64,000 nucleotides of DNA from Vibrio cortegadensis (GCF_024347395.1 NZ_AP025472.1:2170001-2234000), one strand, 5' to 3'; counted from the stretch's first letter, positions 1 through 9,089 are shown. The notes: generated by a model not told the origin, from the letters alone. Made by a program: numbers and translations.

Positions 1-796
1 TAACGGTAAAACTGTTCGTGTAACAGCTGAGCGTAACCCAGAAGAACTTAAGTGGGATGCAATCAACGTAGACGTTGTTGCTGAAGCTACTGGTCTTTTC
101 CTAACAGACGAGACTGCACGTAAGCACATCACTGCTGGTGCTAAGAAAGTTGTTCTTACTGGTCCTTCAAAAGACGCAACTCCTATGATCGTTATGGGCG
201 TTAACCAAGACACTTACGCTGGTCAAGATATCGTTTCTAACGCTTCTTGTACTACTAACTGTCTAGCTCCTGTAGCTAAAGTTCTTAACGACAAGTTCGG
301 TATCGAATCTGGTCTTATGACTACAGTTCACGCTACTACAGCAACTCAAAAAACTGTAGATGGCCCTTCTGCTAAAGACTGGCGCGGTGGCCGTGGTGCT
401 TCTCAAAACATCATCCCATCTTCAACTGGTGCTGCTAAAGCTGTAGGCGTTGTTCTTCCAGAACTAAACGGCCTTCTAACTGGTATGGCTTTCCGTGTAC
501 CAACTGCTAACGTTTCTGTAGTTGACCTAACAGTTAACCTAAAAACTGCTGCATCTTACGAAGCGATCTGTGCTGCTATGAAAGAAGCATCTGAAGGCGA
601 ACTTAAAGGCGTTCTTGGTTACACTGAAGACGCAGTTGTATCACAAGATTTCATCGGTGAAGTTCAAACTTCAGTATTCGATGCTAAAGCTGGTGTTGCA
701 CTAACTGACAAATTCGTTAAAGTTGTATCTTGGTACGACAACGAAATCGGTTACTCAAACAAAGTTCTAGACCTAATCGCTCACATCTCTAAGTAA
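1..796 (+). CDS. gapA: Glyceraldehyde-3-phosphate dehydrogenase, type I (5' end outside window)
   Basis: Glycolytic/gluconeogenic enzyme that oxidises glyceraldehyde-3-phosphate to 1,3-bisphosphoglycerate with NAD+ in the cytosol. The reading frame is open from base 2, so the gene is cut by the window edge; about 264 C-terminal residues remain of a family length near 331. The catalytic-cysteine motif NASCTTNCLAP, the VHATTATQKTVDGPS block and the C-terminal WYDNEIGYS motif are intact. Codon use is strongly biased (gct, gtt, cta, aac), as expected of a very highly expressed gene. It is followed by a good terminator and then yeaD, an order also found in enterobacteria. Identification is secure; only the N-terminal NAD-binding part cannot be checked. 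Confidence 0.97.
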   Translation, partial: NGKTVRVTAERNPEELKWDAINVDVVAEATGLFLTDETARKHITAGAKKVVLTGPSKDATPMIVMGVNQDTYAGQDIVSNASCTTNCLAPVAKVLNDKFGIESGLMTTVHATTATQKTVDGPSAKDWRGGRGASQNIIPSSTGAAKAVGVVLPELNGLLTGMAFRVPTANVSVVDLTVNLKTAASYEAICAAMKEASEGELKGVLGYTEDAVVSQDFIGEVQTSVFDAKAGVALTDKFVKVVSWYDNEIGYSNKVLDLIAHISK

Positions 797-855
797 GCAT
801 TAGTTTAGACTTTCTTTGAAAGCTAACTTGAAAGGTTTTCGAATCTTTTAAGTAT

Positions 856-884
856 AAAGGGCGACTTAATTGTCGCCTTTTTTG
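856..884 (+). terminator. Rho-independent terminator of gapA
   Basis: GGCGAC (860-865) pairs with GTCGCC (872-877) across the loop TTAATT and is followed by a T run, about 60 bases after the gapA stop codon. Confidence 0.85.
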
Positions 885-919
885 TACCTGCTATTTAGCA
901 TTAACCTCAGAAATCAGAA

Positions 920-940
920 CTAACTGCTAACTGCTAACTG
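920..940 (+). repeat. Three tandem heptamers (CTAACTG) between gapA and yeaD
   Basis: CTAACTG occurs three times head to tail in the spacer between the gapA terminator and yeaD. It is perfect and short. No function is evident; it may vary in copy number by slippage. Confidence 0.7.
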
Positions 941-1069
941 CACATTTTAAAGCTTAGGATCGTCTTGCAATATCTCGGTTCAATACTGCAAACACACATT
1001 TACTAAAATGCATTCGATTGCCCATGTGCACGTCGGCAATCGAATGCAATCTTACTCAAGGAGTATCTA

Positions 1070-1954
1070 ATGACTTTACGCCACTTTCCAACAGTGTCAG
1101 TTCTATCTGACAACGTCACCATCATTGAAAAAAACGGTATTAAAATTGTTCGAGTGATCCACGAAAAAGCAGAAGCAGGTATTTCTTTGCACGGTGGGCA
1201 CGTCTTATGGTTCAAACCTCAAGGACAAGATGATGTCATTTGGCTAAGTGACAATGCAGAATTCGATACTGCAAAAGCATTTCGTGGAGGCATTCCTATC
1301 TGCTGGCCTTGGTTTGGTCGCATCGCCGCACCTGCTCATGGTTTTGCACGTACGAGCCAATGGACACTGATCGATCACCGAGAAAACCATCATGGCGTCA
1401 TCGTTAGCCTAGGGCTCGAACAAAATGAGCGCACTCTTGCCATATGGCCGCATCAATTCCAAGCCCGCGTAAACATCGAAATAACAGAAACACTGAAAGT
1501 CACTCTGGATGTCAGCAACACCGATACCAAGCCATGGGTTTTCTCAGGAGCCCTCCATACCTACCTCAATGTTGGTGATATTCACCAAACTCAAACTACC
1601 GGTATGGGTTCTGAATATATTGATAGCCTACTTGATGCGAAAGTATGCCAAGGTGGAGATGTGCTAACACTCACCGATACCATTGATCGCGTTTACACCT
1701 CTCCAACGGATCAGATTGAAGTTCAAGATGACCAACTACAACGAACTCTTGTGGTTAAAAACCAAGGCGATAATTCAGCAGTATTATGGAACCCGTGGGC
1801 TCAAGGCGCTCAAGGTATGGGTGATATGACTGATGACGGCTACTTGACCATGTTATGTGTAGAATCGGCTTTACATGCCCCAAGCATCGAAATGGGTAAG
1901 ACATTGCAGCCAGGTGAAAGCCACCAACTCGTTACTGAAATTTTAGTTAAATAA
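1070..1954 (+). CDS. yeaD: D-hexose-6-phosphate mutarotase (aldose 1-epimerase family)
   Basis: YeaD-type glucose-6-phosphate 1-epimerase, 294 residues, interconverting alpha and beta anomers of hexose-6-phosphates in the cytosol. The aldose-epimerase beta-sandwich signature is visible: GISLHGGHVLWFKPQGQ near residue 38, then an FRGGIPICWPWFG segment, GALHTYLNVGDI in the middle, and VLWNPWAQGAQGMGDM near the C-terminus. The ATG follows a clear Shine-Dalgarno (AAGGAGTATCTA). It sits directly downstream of gapA but beyond that gene's terminator, so it probably has its own promoter. The family assignment is firm; the substrate is inferred from the E. coli homologue. Confidence 0.92.
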   Translation: MTLRHFPTVSVLSDNVTIIEKNGIKIVRVIHEKAEAGISLHGGHVLWFKPQGQDDVIWLSDNAEFDTAKAFRGGIPICWPWFGRIAAPAHGFARTSQWTLIDHRENHHGVIVSLGLEQNERTLAIWPHQFQARVNIEITETLKVTLDVSNTDTKPWVFSGALHTYLNVGDIHQTQTTGMGSEYIDSLLDAKVCQGGDVLTLTDTIDRVYTSPTDQIEVQDDQLQRTLVVKNQGDNSAVLWNPWAQGAQGMGDMTDDGYLTMLCVESALHAPSIEMGKTLQPGESHQLVTEILVK

Positions 1955-2106
1955 TCCAATTGAATAACTCAATAAGCATAAAAAATGTTAATTGAATAAA
2001 ATGAATTCGGCGAGAGAGCGTCGCCGTATTTATTGGTGACATGAGGCGCGGTTTTGGTAAACTTGCGCCTTATTTTTTAGTAGCAATATAACTCCCAAGG
2101 ATCGTT

Positions 2107-2925
2107 ATGGCTTATCAATGCCCACTATGCCAACAGGCTCTTTCGCAAGTAGACAAAACCTTTAAATGCGTCAAGAACCATCAATTTGATTTGGCAAAAG
2201 AGGGGTATGTAAACCTGATGCCGGCACATCATAAGCACAGTAAAAATCCAGGTGATAATAAGGAGATGATGCAAGCTCGTCGACGTTTTCTGGAAGGAAA
2301 TCACTACGATCCTATGCGTCAAGAAGTCGCTCGCCTATGCCAATCATATTTAGCAGATACCAACCATCAACTTCTTGATATAGGTTGTGGCGAAGGTTAC
2401 TACACCGATCAGATCGAACGAAGCATCACGGCTCAATCGCCAAATGCTCGCGTATTTGGACTCGACATCTCTAAAGTTGCCATTCGTTATGCAGCTAAAC
2501 GCTACACTAATTGTCACTTCTCAGTAGCCTCAAGCCATCGCTTACCTTTCGCAGATCATTCTCTGGATGCCATTTTACGTATCTATGCCCCATGTAAAGC
2601 AGATGAGCTTGTACGCTGCGTGTCTGATCATGGTGTTGTTATCACCGTAACACCTGCTGGCCGTCATTTATATCAGCTTAGAGAGCGTATTTATGATGGA
2701 GTAAAGCTACACAGTGAAGAAGCAGAAGAGATTGAAGGCTTTGCGCTGGAGCATCAGCAAAAATTGAACTACATGATGGATCTGCCAGGCCAAGAGGCGT
2801 TCGACTTATTACAAATGACCCCTTTTGCTTGGAAAGCCAGCGATGAACTTCGACAAGAACTTAAATCAGCATCACTATTTCAGTGCGAAGCTGATTTTAT
2901 GCTTAGAGTCTACCGCAAACAGTAA
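2107..2925 (+). CDS. rlmA: 23S rRNA (guanine-745-N1)-methyltransferase
   Basis: SAM-dependent methyltransferase modifying G745 (E. coli numbering) of 23S rRNA, 272 residues, the usual size. The N-terminal zinc finger is seen as CPLC at residues 5-8 and CVKNHQFD near 21-28, followed by DLAKEGYVNLMPAHH typical of RlmA. The Rossmann SAM motif is LLDIGCGEGYYT (about residues 88-99), and IYAPCKADE near 160 fits the family's motif IV region. A Shine-Dalgarno-like AAGGATCGTT precedes the ATG. It stands alone between yeaD and the Fur-boxed lipoprotein gene. RlmB-type or generic class I methyltransferases lack this zinc finger, so the assignment is secure. Confidence 0.93.
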   Translation: MAYQCPLCQQALSQVDKTFKCVKNHQFDLAKEGYVNLMPAHHKHSKNPGDNKEMMQARRRFLEGNHYDPMRQEVARLCQSYLADTNHQLLDIGCGEGYYTDQIERSITAQSPNARVFGLDISKVAIRYAAKRYTNCHFSVASSHRLPFADHSLDAILRIYAPCKADELVRCVSDHGVVITVTPAGRHLYQLRERIYDGVKLHSEEAEEIEGFALEHQQKLNYMMDLPGQEAFDLLQMTPFAWKASDELRQELKSASLFQCEADFMLRVYRKQ

Positions 2926-2968
2926 GGCTTTTATCAAAAAGTCAAAAAGGCTTTTGCTATTATTTGTC

Positions 2969-2987
2969 GAGAATGATACTCATTACT
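2969..2987 (+). promoter_or_regulatory. Fur box upstream of the ChaN-like lipoprotein gene
   Basis: GAGAATGATACTCATTACT matches the 19-bp Fur consensus GATAATGATAATCATTATC at 15 of 19 positions and keeps the dyad symmetry. It lies 60-78 bases before the chosen start, in the right place to cover the promoter. Iron-dependent repression is inferred. Confidence 0.82.
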
Positions 2988-3046
2988 ATTGATAAATATA
3001 ATCGCCTCCATTATTATCACCATCTTATTTTTTGGAGGCGGCGCAT

Positions 3047-4024
3047 ATGCGTATTATTTTTATTTTTCTCACCACCCTACTCACAGGTTGCTCGGCAGCG
3101 TCTATTTTTAGCCCACAATCTGAAAACGTGCTCCACTCGGCTTCCGTCTCTGCGGTTCAAAATCAGCAAGTCGACACATTTTACGACTATCAACTTGCCA
3201 CTCCGACTGGCCAAATACTGTCAATAAGTGCGCTTACTGAGCACATTACTGACGCCGATGTCATTTTAATTGGCGAGTGGCATACGCACTCAGCGATACA
3301 CCGTTTTCAAACCGATTTGCTCAAACAGCTAAATACTCAAAAGGCCAATATCACTCTGTCGATGGAGCAATTCTCACGAGATTCACAACCTGTACTTAAT
3401 CAGTATCTTGCAGGAGAGATTGGCGAACAACCATTCACGAAGCAAGCGAATGCATGGCCCAATTATGAAAGTGATTACCGTCCTCTCATCGAATATGCTA
3501 AGTCGAATCAGGTCGATGTGATCGCAGCAAACGCGCCAAAAGCCATCGTTCAGTGCATAGGGAGAGTTGGGCTAGAGTATTTAGAAACGCTTCCCGTTCA
3601 ACAACGTCGCGACATTGCCGAAACGGTCGATAATTCTGCGTCTGAATATAAAGAAAAATTCATGGCATCACTGCACCACGGAACACCAGAGCAGACAGAA
3701 AAGCAGTACTCCGCACAGATTAGCTGGGATGAAACGATGGCAGAAAGTATCACCCATTACTTAGCTCAAAACCCTGACAAACAAGTGATGCACATTGCAG
3801 GAAAGTTTCATACTGAGGGTGGATTGGGCACCGCAACTTCAATCCTCAATCGTAACTCAGCATTGAACATTGTGGTGATCACGCCAGTTACTCAGCTTCA
3901 ACCCAACAGTTCAGATTATCAACTGCTTGTTCTTGATCCCCCAACCCGTTTTGTTAAACCTGAAAATAGAATGAAAGCTTATAAAGCTCTCAGCCAACGC
4001 AACAAAGATCTGAAGTGTGACTAG
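3047..4024 (+). CDS. ChaN-family haem/iron-regulated lipoprotein
   Basis: Predicted ChaN (DUF399) family lipoprotein of 325 residues. The start is placed at ATG 3047 because GGAGGCG lies six bases upstream and because it gives a proper lipoprotein signal, MRIIFIFLTTLLTGC, with the lipobox cysteine at residue 15; an in-frame TTG at 3032 overlaps that Shine-Dalgarno. The family motif GEWHTHSAIHRFQ and the MEQFSRDSQP segment are clear, as is the HIAGKFHTEGGLG motif later. Campylobacter ChaN binds two cofacial haems, so a role in haem or iron handling at the envelope is likely. The upstream Fur box supports regulation by iron. The ligand is inference, not shown by the sequence. Confidence 0.85.
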   Translation: MRIIFIFLTTLLTGCSAASIFSPQSENVLHSASVSAVQNQQVDTFYDYQLATPTGQILSISALTEHITDADVILIGEWHTHSAIHRFQTDLLKQLNTQKANITLSMEQFSRDSQPVLNQYLAGEIGEQPFTKQANAWPNYESDYRPLIEYAKSNQVDVIAANAPKAIVQCIGRVGLEYLETLPVQQRRDIAETVDNSASEYKEKFMASLHHGTPEQTEKQYSAQISWDETMAESITHYLAQNPDKQVMHIAGKFHTEGGLGTATSILNRNSALNIVVITPVTQLQPNSSDYQLLVLDPPTRFVKPENRMKAYKALSQRNKDLKCD

Positions 4025-4261
4025 CCCTTAATGATATTTCTCTTGGTGCCTATTCACTTAATAAGTAACAGGGCCAAGAGATACATCTATTTCCTTTCTA
4101 AAACTCAAATCCCCTCCTCTTACCTAATACCCATACGTTCAAGGTGGCTCATTTTTTGCACATTACCTTTCGAGCGTTTTTTATCCAAATTGAATCTAAT
4201 TTACACAAGTTTTTCACGAACCTGTCGATATATTATCTGAAGGTTAGGAAAGGAGAGCACC

Positions 4262-4615
4262 ATGACACCTGTAGGTATGAGTTCAGCAACAGTTAACACT
4301 CAGCAACAGATCAAGCCTCAAATAGACAGCGATAAAGCCAGTGCCGTTGCTACCTCGTTGAAAGTAGAGAAAAATACTGTCACGCTATCCAATGAAGGTA
4401 AGGCTCTCCTTGCTGCTTTACAAGAAATTGATAAAGAGAGCACTAAACCAGCAGAAGATAAAACGGTTGGAGAAAAAGTGGAGGCATTCACACATGGCGC
4501 ACTTGGTATGGATAGTCCTGAAAAAATAGAAGAGGAGAAAGACAGCTCATATTCGGCAGGGCAATATCTTTCCGCAGCGGTAACCGTTGGCGGCATAATT
4601 TTAGCTTTAGCGTAA
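4262..4615 (+). CDS. Unrecognised small protein with C-terminal hydrophobic segment
   Basis: A 117-residue protein that I cannot assign to a named family. Its ATG follows a strong Shine-Dalgarno (AGGAAAGGAGAGCACC), which argues strongly that it is real. Residues 1-60 are polar and Gln/Ser/Thr rich, with a predicted helix around NTVTLSNEGKALLAALQEID. A charged, acidic middle (EKVEAFTHGALGMDSPEKIEEE) follows. The last 17 residues, YLSAAVTVGGIILALA, are hydrophobic enough for a membrane anchor. There is no signal peptide, so it may be tail-anchored with the N-terminus inside. Neighbours (iron lipoprotein, alkaline phosphatase) are separately promoted and give no functional clue. Confidence 0.75.
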   Translation: MTPVGMSSATVNTQQQIKPQIDSDKASAVATSLKVEKNTVTLSNEGKALLAALQEIDKESTKPAEDKTVGEKVEAFTHGALGMDSPEKIEEEKDSSYSAGQYLSAAVTVGGIILALA

Positions 4616-4824
4616 CTCAGCTAAGTCGGGTTAACTGATTCGAACGATCTATTACACAACCTTATACGCTAATTTCGTTAATGGGTATCTCACCCAGAAT
4701 TTGCCGTGAACGTAAACTCTTCCTTTTCTTAGCTTCCTCCCTCAAAAACAACAATCTCACACGGCAGCCATCACCTTACTTGTAAATAGCACAAACCGAT
4801 AACCCACTCCTTGAATTTTCTTTT

Positions 4825-4868
4825 CTGTCATAATAGTTTTCTATTAGTTTATTAAAACTGTCACATAT
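4825..4868 (+). promoter_or_regulatory. Pho box array upstream of phoA
   Basis: Two good PhoB half-units, CTGTCATA at 4825 and CTGTCACA at 4858, are spaced exactly 33 bases apart. The intervening 11-mers at 4836 and 4847 (GTTTTCTATTA, GTTTATTAAAA) keep the 11-bp phase with weaker matches. Phase and position, 40-85 bases before the phoA start, fit PhoB activation under phosphate limitation. Confidence 0.75.
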
Positions 4869-4910
4869 CAATGATTAACTAAGCCCGCTTTTATCAATAA
4901 GGAATAGAAA

Positions 4911-6488
4911 ATGAAGCCGTTAATCAAACCACTTATCTTAGCCGCAGCAACCTATACGCTCTCCTTCTCTGCTCTATCTGCTGAGATAAAAAATGTCATC
5001 CTAATGATTGGTGATGGCATGGGACCGCAACAAGTTGGTTTACTTGAAACATACGCTAATCGAGCGCCGCACTCCGTATATAAAGGAGAAACAACGGCTA
5101 TCTATAAGCTCGCTCAACAAGGCGTAATTGGATCATCATTAACTCATCCAGAAGATGCGATTGTGGTTGATTCCGCGTGTTCAGCTACAATGCTAGCAAC
5201 GGGTATCTATACGGGTTCAGAGGTTATCGGTATCAACTCAAATGGCGATCATGTTGAAACCGTATTAGAACAGGCAAAACGCATGGGGAAAGCGACTGGG
5301 TTGGTGTCAGATACACGTCTAACTCATGCCACTCCAGCCTCTTTTGCGGCTCATCAACCTCATCGTTCTTTAGAGAATGATATTGCATCAGATATGCTAC
5401 ATACTGGTGTTGATGTCATGTTGTCTGGCGGATTACGTCACTGGATCCCGAAGTCGACGAATGACAAAAAACAAACTTATAAAGATCTACAAGCTCTGAC
5501 AGGCGGTGATGTATACCTTAAATCAAAACGCAAAGATGAGCGAAATCTACTCGCTGAAGCCCAAACTGATGGCTACAGCTTAGCGTTTAACAAAACCATG
5601 TTAGACAGTGCTCAAGGCGATAAATTATTAGGTCTTTTCGCCTATTCAGGAATGAATGACGGCATCGCTTATACCAACTCGAAACGCGATCCGAACCGCA
5701 CTCAACCTTCGCTTAAAGAGATGACAGAAAAAGCACTCAATGTCTTATCAAAAGATGAGGATGGTTTTTTCTTGATGGTTGAAGGTGGGCAGATCGACTG
5801 GGCAGGTCATAGCAATGATGCAGGAACAATGCTGCACGAAATGATTAAGTTTGATGAGGCGGTAAACTCGGTCTACCAGTGGGCTCAAGGTCGTGAAGAT
5901 ACCATTATTATCGTCACTGCCGACCATGAGACAGGCTCATTCGGCTTTAGTTACTCTTCAGATAAGTTACCAAAACCAGAAAAACGCACTGGCGAAGCTT
6001 TTGAGAAACGCAGTTATGCCCCTAACTTCAATTTCGGAAAGTTTGAAATTTTAGATGGCCTGTACAATCAAAAACAGAGTTATTACGGCATGATCAGCGC
6101 ATTTGAAAAACTCGATAAAGCCCAGCAAACACCAGCAAAACTGGCAGAGATAGTGAACCAAAATAGTGAATTCCCAATTACAGAAGCTCAAGCGGCAAAA
6201 GTAATGAAGAGTAAGCCCAACCCATATAGACTTGCTGGCCATAAATATTTAGATGCCGAGAATGTACCAGCGATAAACGACTTTGATGCATTTTTCCCTT
6301 ACAACGACCGTGGTAATTTACTCGCAAGAGAACAAGCAACTGGCCAAAACACCGTTTGGGGTACTGGTACTCATACGCACACGCCAGTGAACGTTTTTGC
6401 GTGGGGACCAGCAGAAAACATTATCCCAGTGTCAAAAATTATGCACCACTCTGAACTGGGGCAATATATTAAAGACCAAGTAAAATAA
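4911..6488 (+). CDS. phoA: Alkaline phosphatase, Vibrio cold-active type
   Basis: Periplasmic phosphomonoesterase of 525 residues. A signal peptide (residues 1-23, ending SALS) precedes a mature chain beginning AEIKNVIL. Metal ligand and nucleophile motifs are intact: MIGDGMG with Asp35, VVDSACSATMLATG with the nucleophile Ser88, MVEGGQIDWAGHSND, TADHETGSFGF and the C-terminal GTGTHTHTPVNVFAWGP. The chain is much longer than E. coli PhoA and carries the extra loops known from the cold-active enzyme of Vibrio sp. G15-21 (VAP), which it resembles throughout; the mature numbering (Asp12, Ser65) agrees. The Pho box upstream suggests control by PhoB. A terminator follows at once. Confidence 0.96.
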   Translation: MKPLIKPLILAAATYTLSFSALSAEIKNVILMIGDGMGPQQVGLLETYANRAPHSVYKGETTAIYKLAQQGVIGSSLTHPEDAIVVDSACSATMLATGIYTGSEVIGINSNGDHVETVLEQAKRMGKATGLVSDTRLTHATPASFAAHQPHRSLENDIASDMLHTGVDVMLSGGLRHWIPKSTNDKKQTYKDLQALTGGDVYLKSKRKDERNLLAEAQTDGYSLAFNKTMLDSAQGDKLLGLFAYSGMNDGIAYTNSKRDPNRTQPSLKEMTEKALNVLSKDEDGFFLMVEGGQIDWAGHSNDAGTMLHEMIKFDEAVNSVYQWAQGREDTIIIVTADHETGSFGFSYSSDKLPKPEKRTGEAFEKRSYAPNFNFGKFEILDGLYNQKQSYYGMISAFEKLDKAQQTPAKLAEIVNQNSEFPITEAQAAKVMKSKPNPYRLAGHKYLDAENVPAINDFDAFFPYNDRGNLLAREQATGQNTVWGTGTHTHTPVNVFAWGPAENIIPVSKIMHHSELGQYIKDQVK

Positions 6489-6495
6489 TCAGGTC

Positions 6496-6522
6496 AAAGC
6501 GCTCTGAACGGAGCGCTTTTTA
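6496..6522 (+). terminator. Terminator of phoA
   Basis: AAAGCGCTC (6496-6504) and GAGCGCTTT (6511-6519) form a 9-bp stem with the loop TGAACG, ending in a short T run just after the phoA stop. Confidence 0.85.
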
Positions 6523-6592
6523 CTTTAGAGTAGCCATACCGATAAAGTAGTCATACAGATCATATGGAAGAAAGTGTCTGTTACACACCTAT

Positions 6593-8281
6593 TCAGGATT
6601 CTTGCTGACCTTTCACCATATGCAGATGAACATCTTGCTGTGGGAATGGAATCGAGATCCCCTCACGATCAAACCTCAGTTTAACCTCTTTCGTTACGTC
6701 CCAATACACATCCCAATAATCCTCAGTTTTCACCCAAGGGCGGACTATGAAATCCACAGAAGAAGTGTTCAACGTATGTACTTTAATTGCGGGCTCAGGC
6801 GTTCGTAACACAGCAGGATGGGTGGTAACAATGTCAGTCAAAACAGACTCCGCTTTTAGCAAGTCATCGCCATAGCCAATACCAAAAATCATATCGACTC
6901 GGCGAACTCTTTCATGCGTCACATTCTTAATCACATCACCCCATATCTTACTATTGGGCACAATAATAATTTGGTTATCAAAGGTTTTGATCGTTGTGTT
7001 AACCAAGCTCATATGGCTCACCTTACCATCGACTCCACCAGCAAAAACAAAATCGCCAACATCAAATGGTTTATAAATCAGCAGCATCATACCTGCTGCA
7101 AAGTTCGATAACGTATCTTGCAATGCAAAACCGATGATGACACCCGCGATACCGAAACCGGTCAGAACTGGTGTTAAATTAAGCCCTAATTGAGATAGCC
7201 CGACTAAAATACCGAGAACCCACACCACATTGCCCGATATGGTGATAAAAAAGTTCTGCATCAATTGCGATAATTTCAGGTTTTTTGATACAACCGCTTT
7301 GCTAGTGATCTTACGTACTAACTTTGCCGCAACACTGCTTGCAAACAGAATGAATACAAACACAAATAACTGGAAGACGTGCTGAGGCGCATTGTTCGCC
7401 ACCCAACTCCAAAGGTCCGAAGACCAATTTGTCACCAAAGACCAGAGCACTTTACTGTCGAGTAAATCCTGAGTGATACTTCCCGTCACTTCAAACATCA
7501 AACGCTTATATTCTGAAGTATCAATATCAAGTTTATCGGCAATAGAGAGTATGGAGCGCAAACTATCAACCGCAATATCAAGTCGTTGATTGATGACTAA
7601 CTGGCTCAATTGAAGCGACGCTTTTTCTGATTCAGGGCTCACCGCTAACTGTTTACCGACACTTTTGACCTGCTGGTTAAAATATTCAACAGATGCATAA
7701 GTCAACCTCAGCCGCTTTACTACCAACTCCCGATACATTTTCTCCGGTTTGCTTTCGTCCACCCCGAGGGATTTAAGCCATTCGATATTTTGCCAATTAG
7801 CCTCCACAACCGTATCAAGATAGGTTTGCAACTCTTGAGACTCGTTTAGCATTGCAAGCCGTTGTTCATCCGTGGCGGCATTTATTTTGTCATTAAGCGC
7901 TCGGATTTTCTCTTCTAAATAAATCGCAGCGCCTTGGGAGTATTTTTGCTGCATTTTAACTTGAGAAATCAGTTTATCTTTAGGGATGGTTCCTCGGCTA
8001 ACCGCTCCAGCCAAAAAAGAGCGTAGATCATCATTTTTTTGGAACAGTTGAAGTTGAATCGCGTCTTTCTCATTACCTGTTGCGGTAGTTAATGCATTCG
8101 ATAACTCTTGAATATCCTGATTAACTTGCGCAATATTTTGCTCCACTTTCGATAAAACCGGAGCCTCAACCTCAACCTCAACCTCTTCCTCGGCTAAGGC
8201 TCTAGGCATAACAAAAGTGGCAAGTAACACCAACAAACTAAAAAAAGAGAAAATTGAATAGCGACGGAAAAACGGTTCCAT
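6593..8281 (-). CDS. Large mechanosensitive channel, MscS family
   Basis: Inner-membrane mechanosensitive ion channel of 562 residues. The ATG at 8281 is chosen because AGGTGAGG lies five bases upstream and it produces a signal sequence (MEPFFRRYSIFSFFSLLVLL, cleavage near ALA-EEE); an in-frame ATG at 8314 has no such site. Residues about 25-290 form a long, charged, mostly helical periplasmic region. Membrane segments follow (FQLFVFVFILFASSVAAKL, then VVWVLGILVGLSQLG). The pore helix GFGIAGVIIGFALQDTLSNFAAG and the beta domain FDVGDFVFAGGVDGKV are typical of MscS, as is the VPNSKIWGDVIKN motif. It resembles the extended MscS relatives more than the minimal 286-residue MscS. A role in osmotic-downshock release is inferred. 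Confidence 0.88.
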   Translation of the reverse strand: MEPFFRRYSIFSFFSLLVLLATFVMPRALAEEEVEVEVEAPVLSKVEQNIAQVNQDIQELSNALTTATGNEKDAIQLQLFQKNDDLRSFLAGAVSRGTIPKDKLISQVKMQQKYSQGAAIYLEEKIRALNDKINAATDEQRLAMLNESQELQTYLDTVVEANWQNIEWLKSLGVDESKPEKMYRELVVKRLRLTYASVEYFNQQVKSVGKQLAVSPESEKASLQLSQLVINQRLDIAVDSLRSILSIADKLDIDTSEYKRLMFEVTGSITQDLLDSKVLWSLVTNWSSDLWSWVANNAPQHVFQLFVFVFILFASSVAAKLVRKITSKAVVSKNLKLSQLMQNFFITISGNVVWVLGILVGLSQLGLNLTPVLTGFGIAGVIIGFALQDTLSNFAAGMMLLIYKPFDVGDFVFAGGVDGKVSHMSLVNTTIKTFDNQIIIVPNSKIWGDVIKNVTHERVRRVDMIFGIGYGDDLLKAESVLTDIVTTHPAVLRTPEPAIKVHTLNTSSVDFIVRPWVKTEDYWDVYWDVTKEVKLRFDREGISIPFPQQDVHLHMVKGQQES

Positions 8282-8420
8282 GACAACCTCACCTATGACA
8301 AGTCTTTGTTTCATATAGATAGTCTAAGTGTACACCACGAGTTCTAAATAAGTGGTGAATATTCGTTAGAGTTTAGTGAATAGTATTTGGGTGGACGAGA
8401 ACTGGTATGAATCGAAAAAA

Positions 8421-8456
8421 TAAAGCCAGTGGAATTATCCGCTGGCTTTATTTTAG
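8421..8456 (-). terminator. Terminator of ycgN
   Basis: TAAAGCCAG (8421-8429) pairs with CTGGCTTTA (8442-8450). Read on the minus strand it is followed by a TTATTTTTT tract, just past the ycgN stop, so it separates ycgN from the mscS-like gene. Confidence 0.8.
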
Positions 8457-8501
8457 AAATTTGGCTATCTATTGGGCTACGATATATCTTAGTGCATGTC
8501 T

Positions 8502-8942
8502 TTAGTTACGATTTGGGTGATTCAAAATGTGGTCCTCCCAATCAACCACATCAATTTCGTATACTACTTTATTTCGTACACTTTCACCCTCTGCGTGCAT
8601 TGCAGATTTTGAACCTGTGATCAGTGGATGCCATGCAGGTAAAGGTTTTCCTTCCGCTAGCACTCGGTAAGAACAGGTTTCAGGCAACCAGTTAAACTCG
8701 TCAACTTTATCGCGAGTTAGCTTCAAGCACTCTTCACCAGATTCAAATCGGTTTGGGTAATCTTTACATGAACAGGTTTTGCTATTGAGTAAGCTGCACG
8801 CAACGTTGGTGTAGTAAACATCATCGCTATCTTCATCCATTAATTTATGCAAGCAACACTTCCCACAACCGTCACAAAGAGATTCCCACTCTTGTTCAGT
8901 CATTTGTCCTAGGGTTTTCTCTTGCCAGAATGGAGTGCTCAT
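8502..8942 (-). CDS. ycgN: YcgN family cysteine-cluster protein (UPF0260)
   Basis: A 146-residue cytosolic protein of the UPF0260/YcgN family. The CDGCGKCC motif near residue 24 plus CSLLNSKTCSCKDYPNRF near 49-66 and a CLKL cysteine give the cysteine spacing typical of the YkgJ/YcgN zinc- or iron-binding clusters, and LPETCSYR follows. The length is standard. Function is unknown in the family. It is divergent from the small cysteine-cluster gene ykgJ across a 147-base promoter region, so two members of the same superfamily share one intergenic region. Confidence 0.9.
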   Translation of the reverse strand: MSTPFWQEKTLGQMTEQEWESLCDGCGKCCLHKLMDEDSDDVYYTNVACSLLNSKTCSCKDYPNRFESGEECLKLTRDKVDEFNWLPETCSYRVLAEGKPLPAWHPLITGSKSAMHAEGESVRNKVVYEIDVVDWEDHILNHPNRN

Positions 8943-9089
8943 CAGTCTACTTCTTTACTTATTACGTGGGAGGCGATTTATACCGCCATGACACACAAAG
9001 TGCAAGGATAAAAAGTTATCCTCCTTGCTGTGCGCATGGATAATTTCTGCTACTATCGCGCCCCTTAATCATTTCAACTAGTACTTATT

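Noticed and set aside
4031..4240. 69-codon ORF between the ChaN-like gene and the small protein gene
   Set aside because: No Shine-Dalgarno, biased towards Ile/Ser/Arg from AT-rich spacer, no recognisable motif.
4150..4240. Possible sigma-28 (FliA) promoter GTCGATAT before the small protein gene
   Set aside because: The -10 resembles the consensus but the -35 (ACAA for TAAA) is poor; too weak to list.
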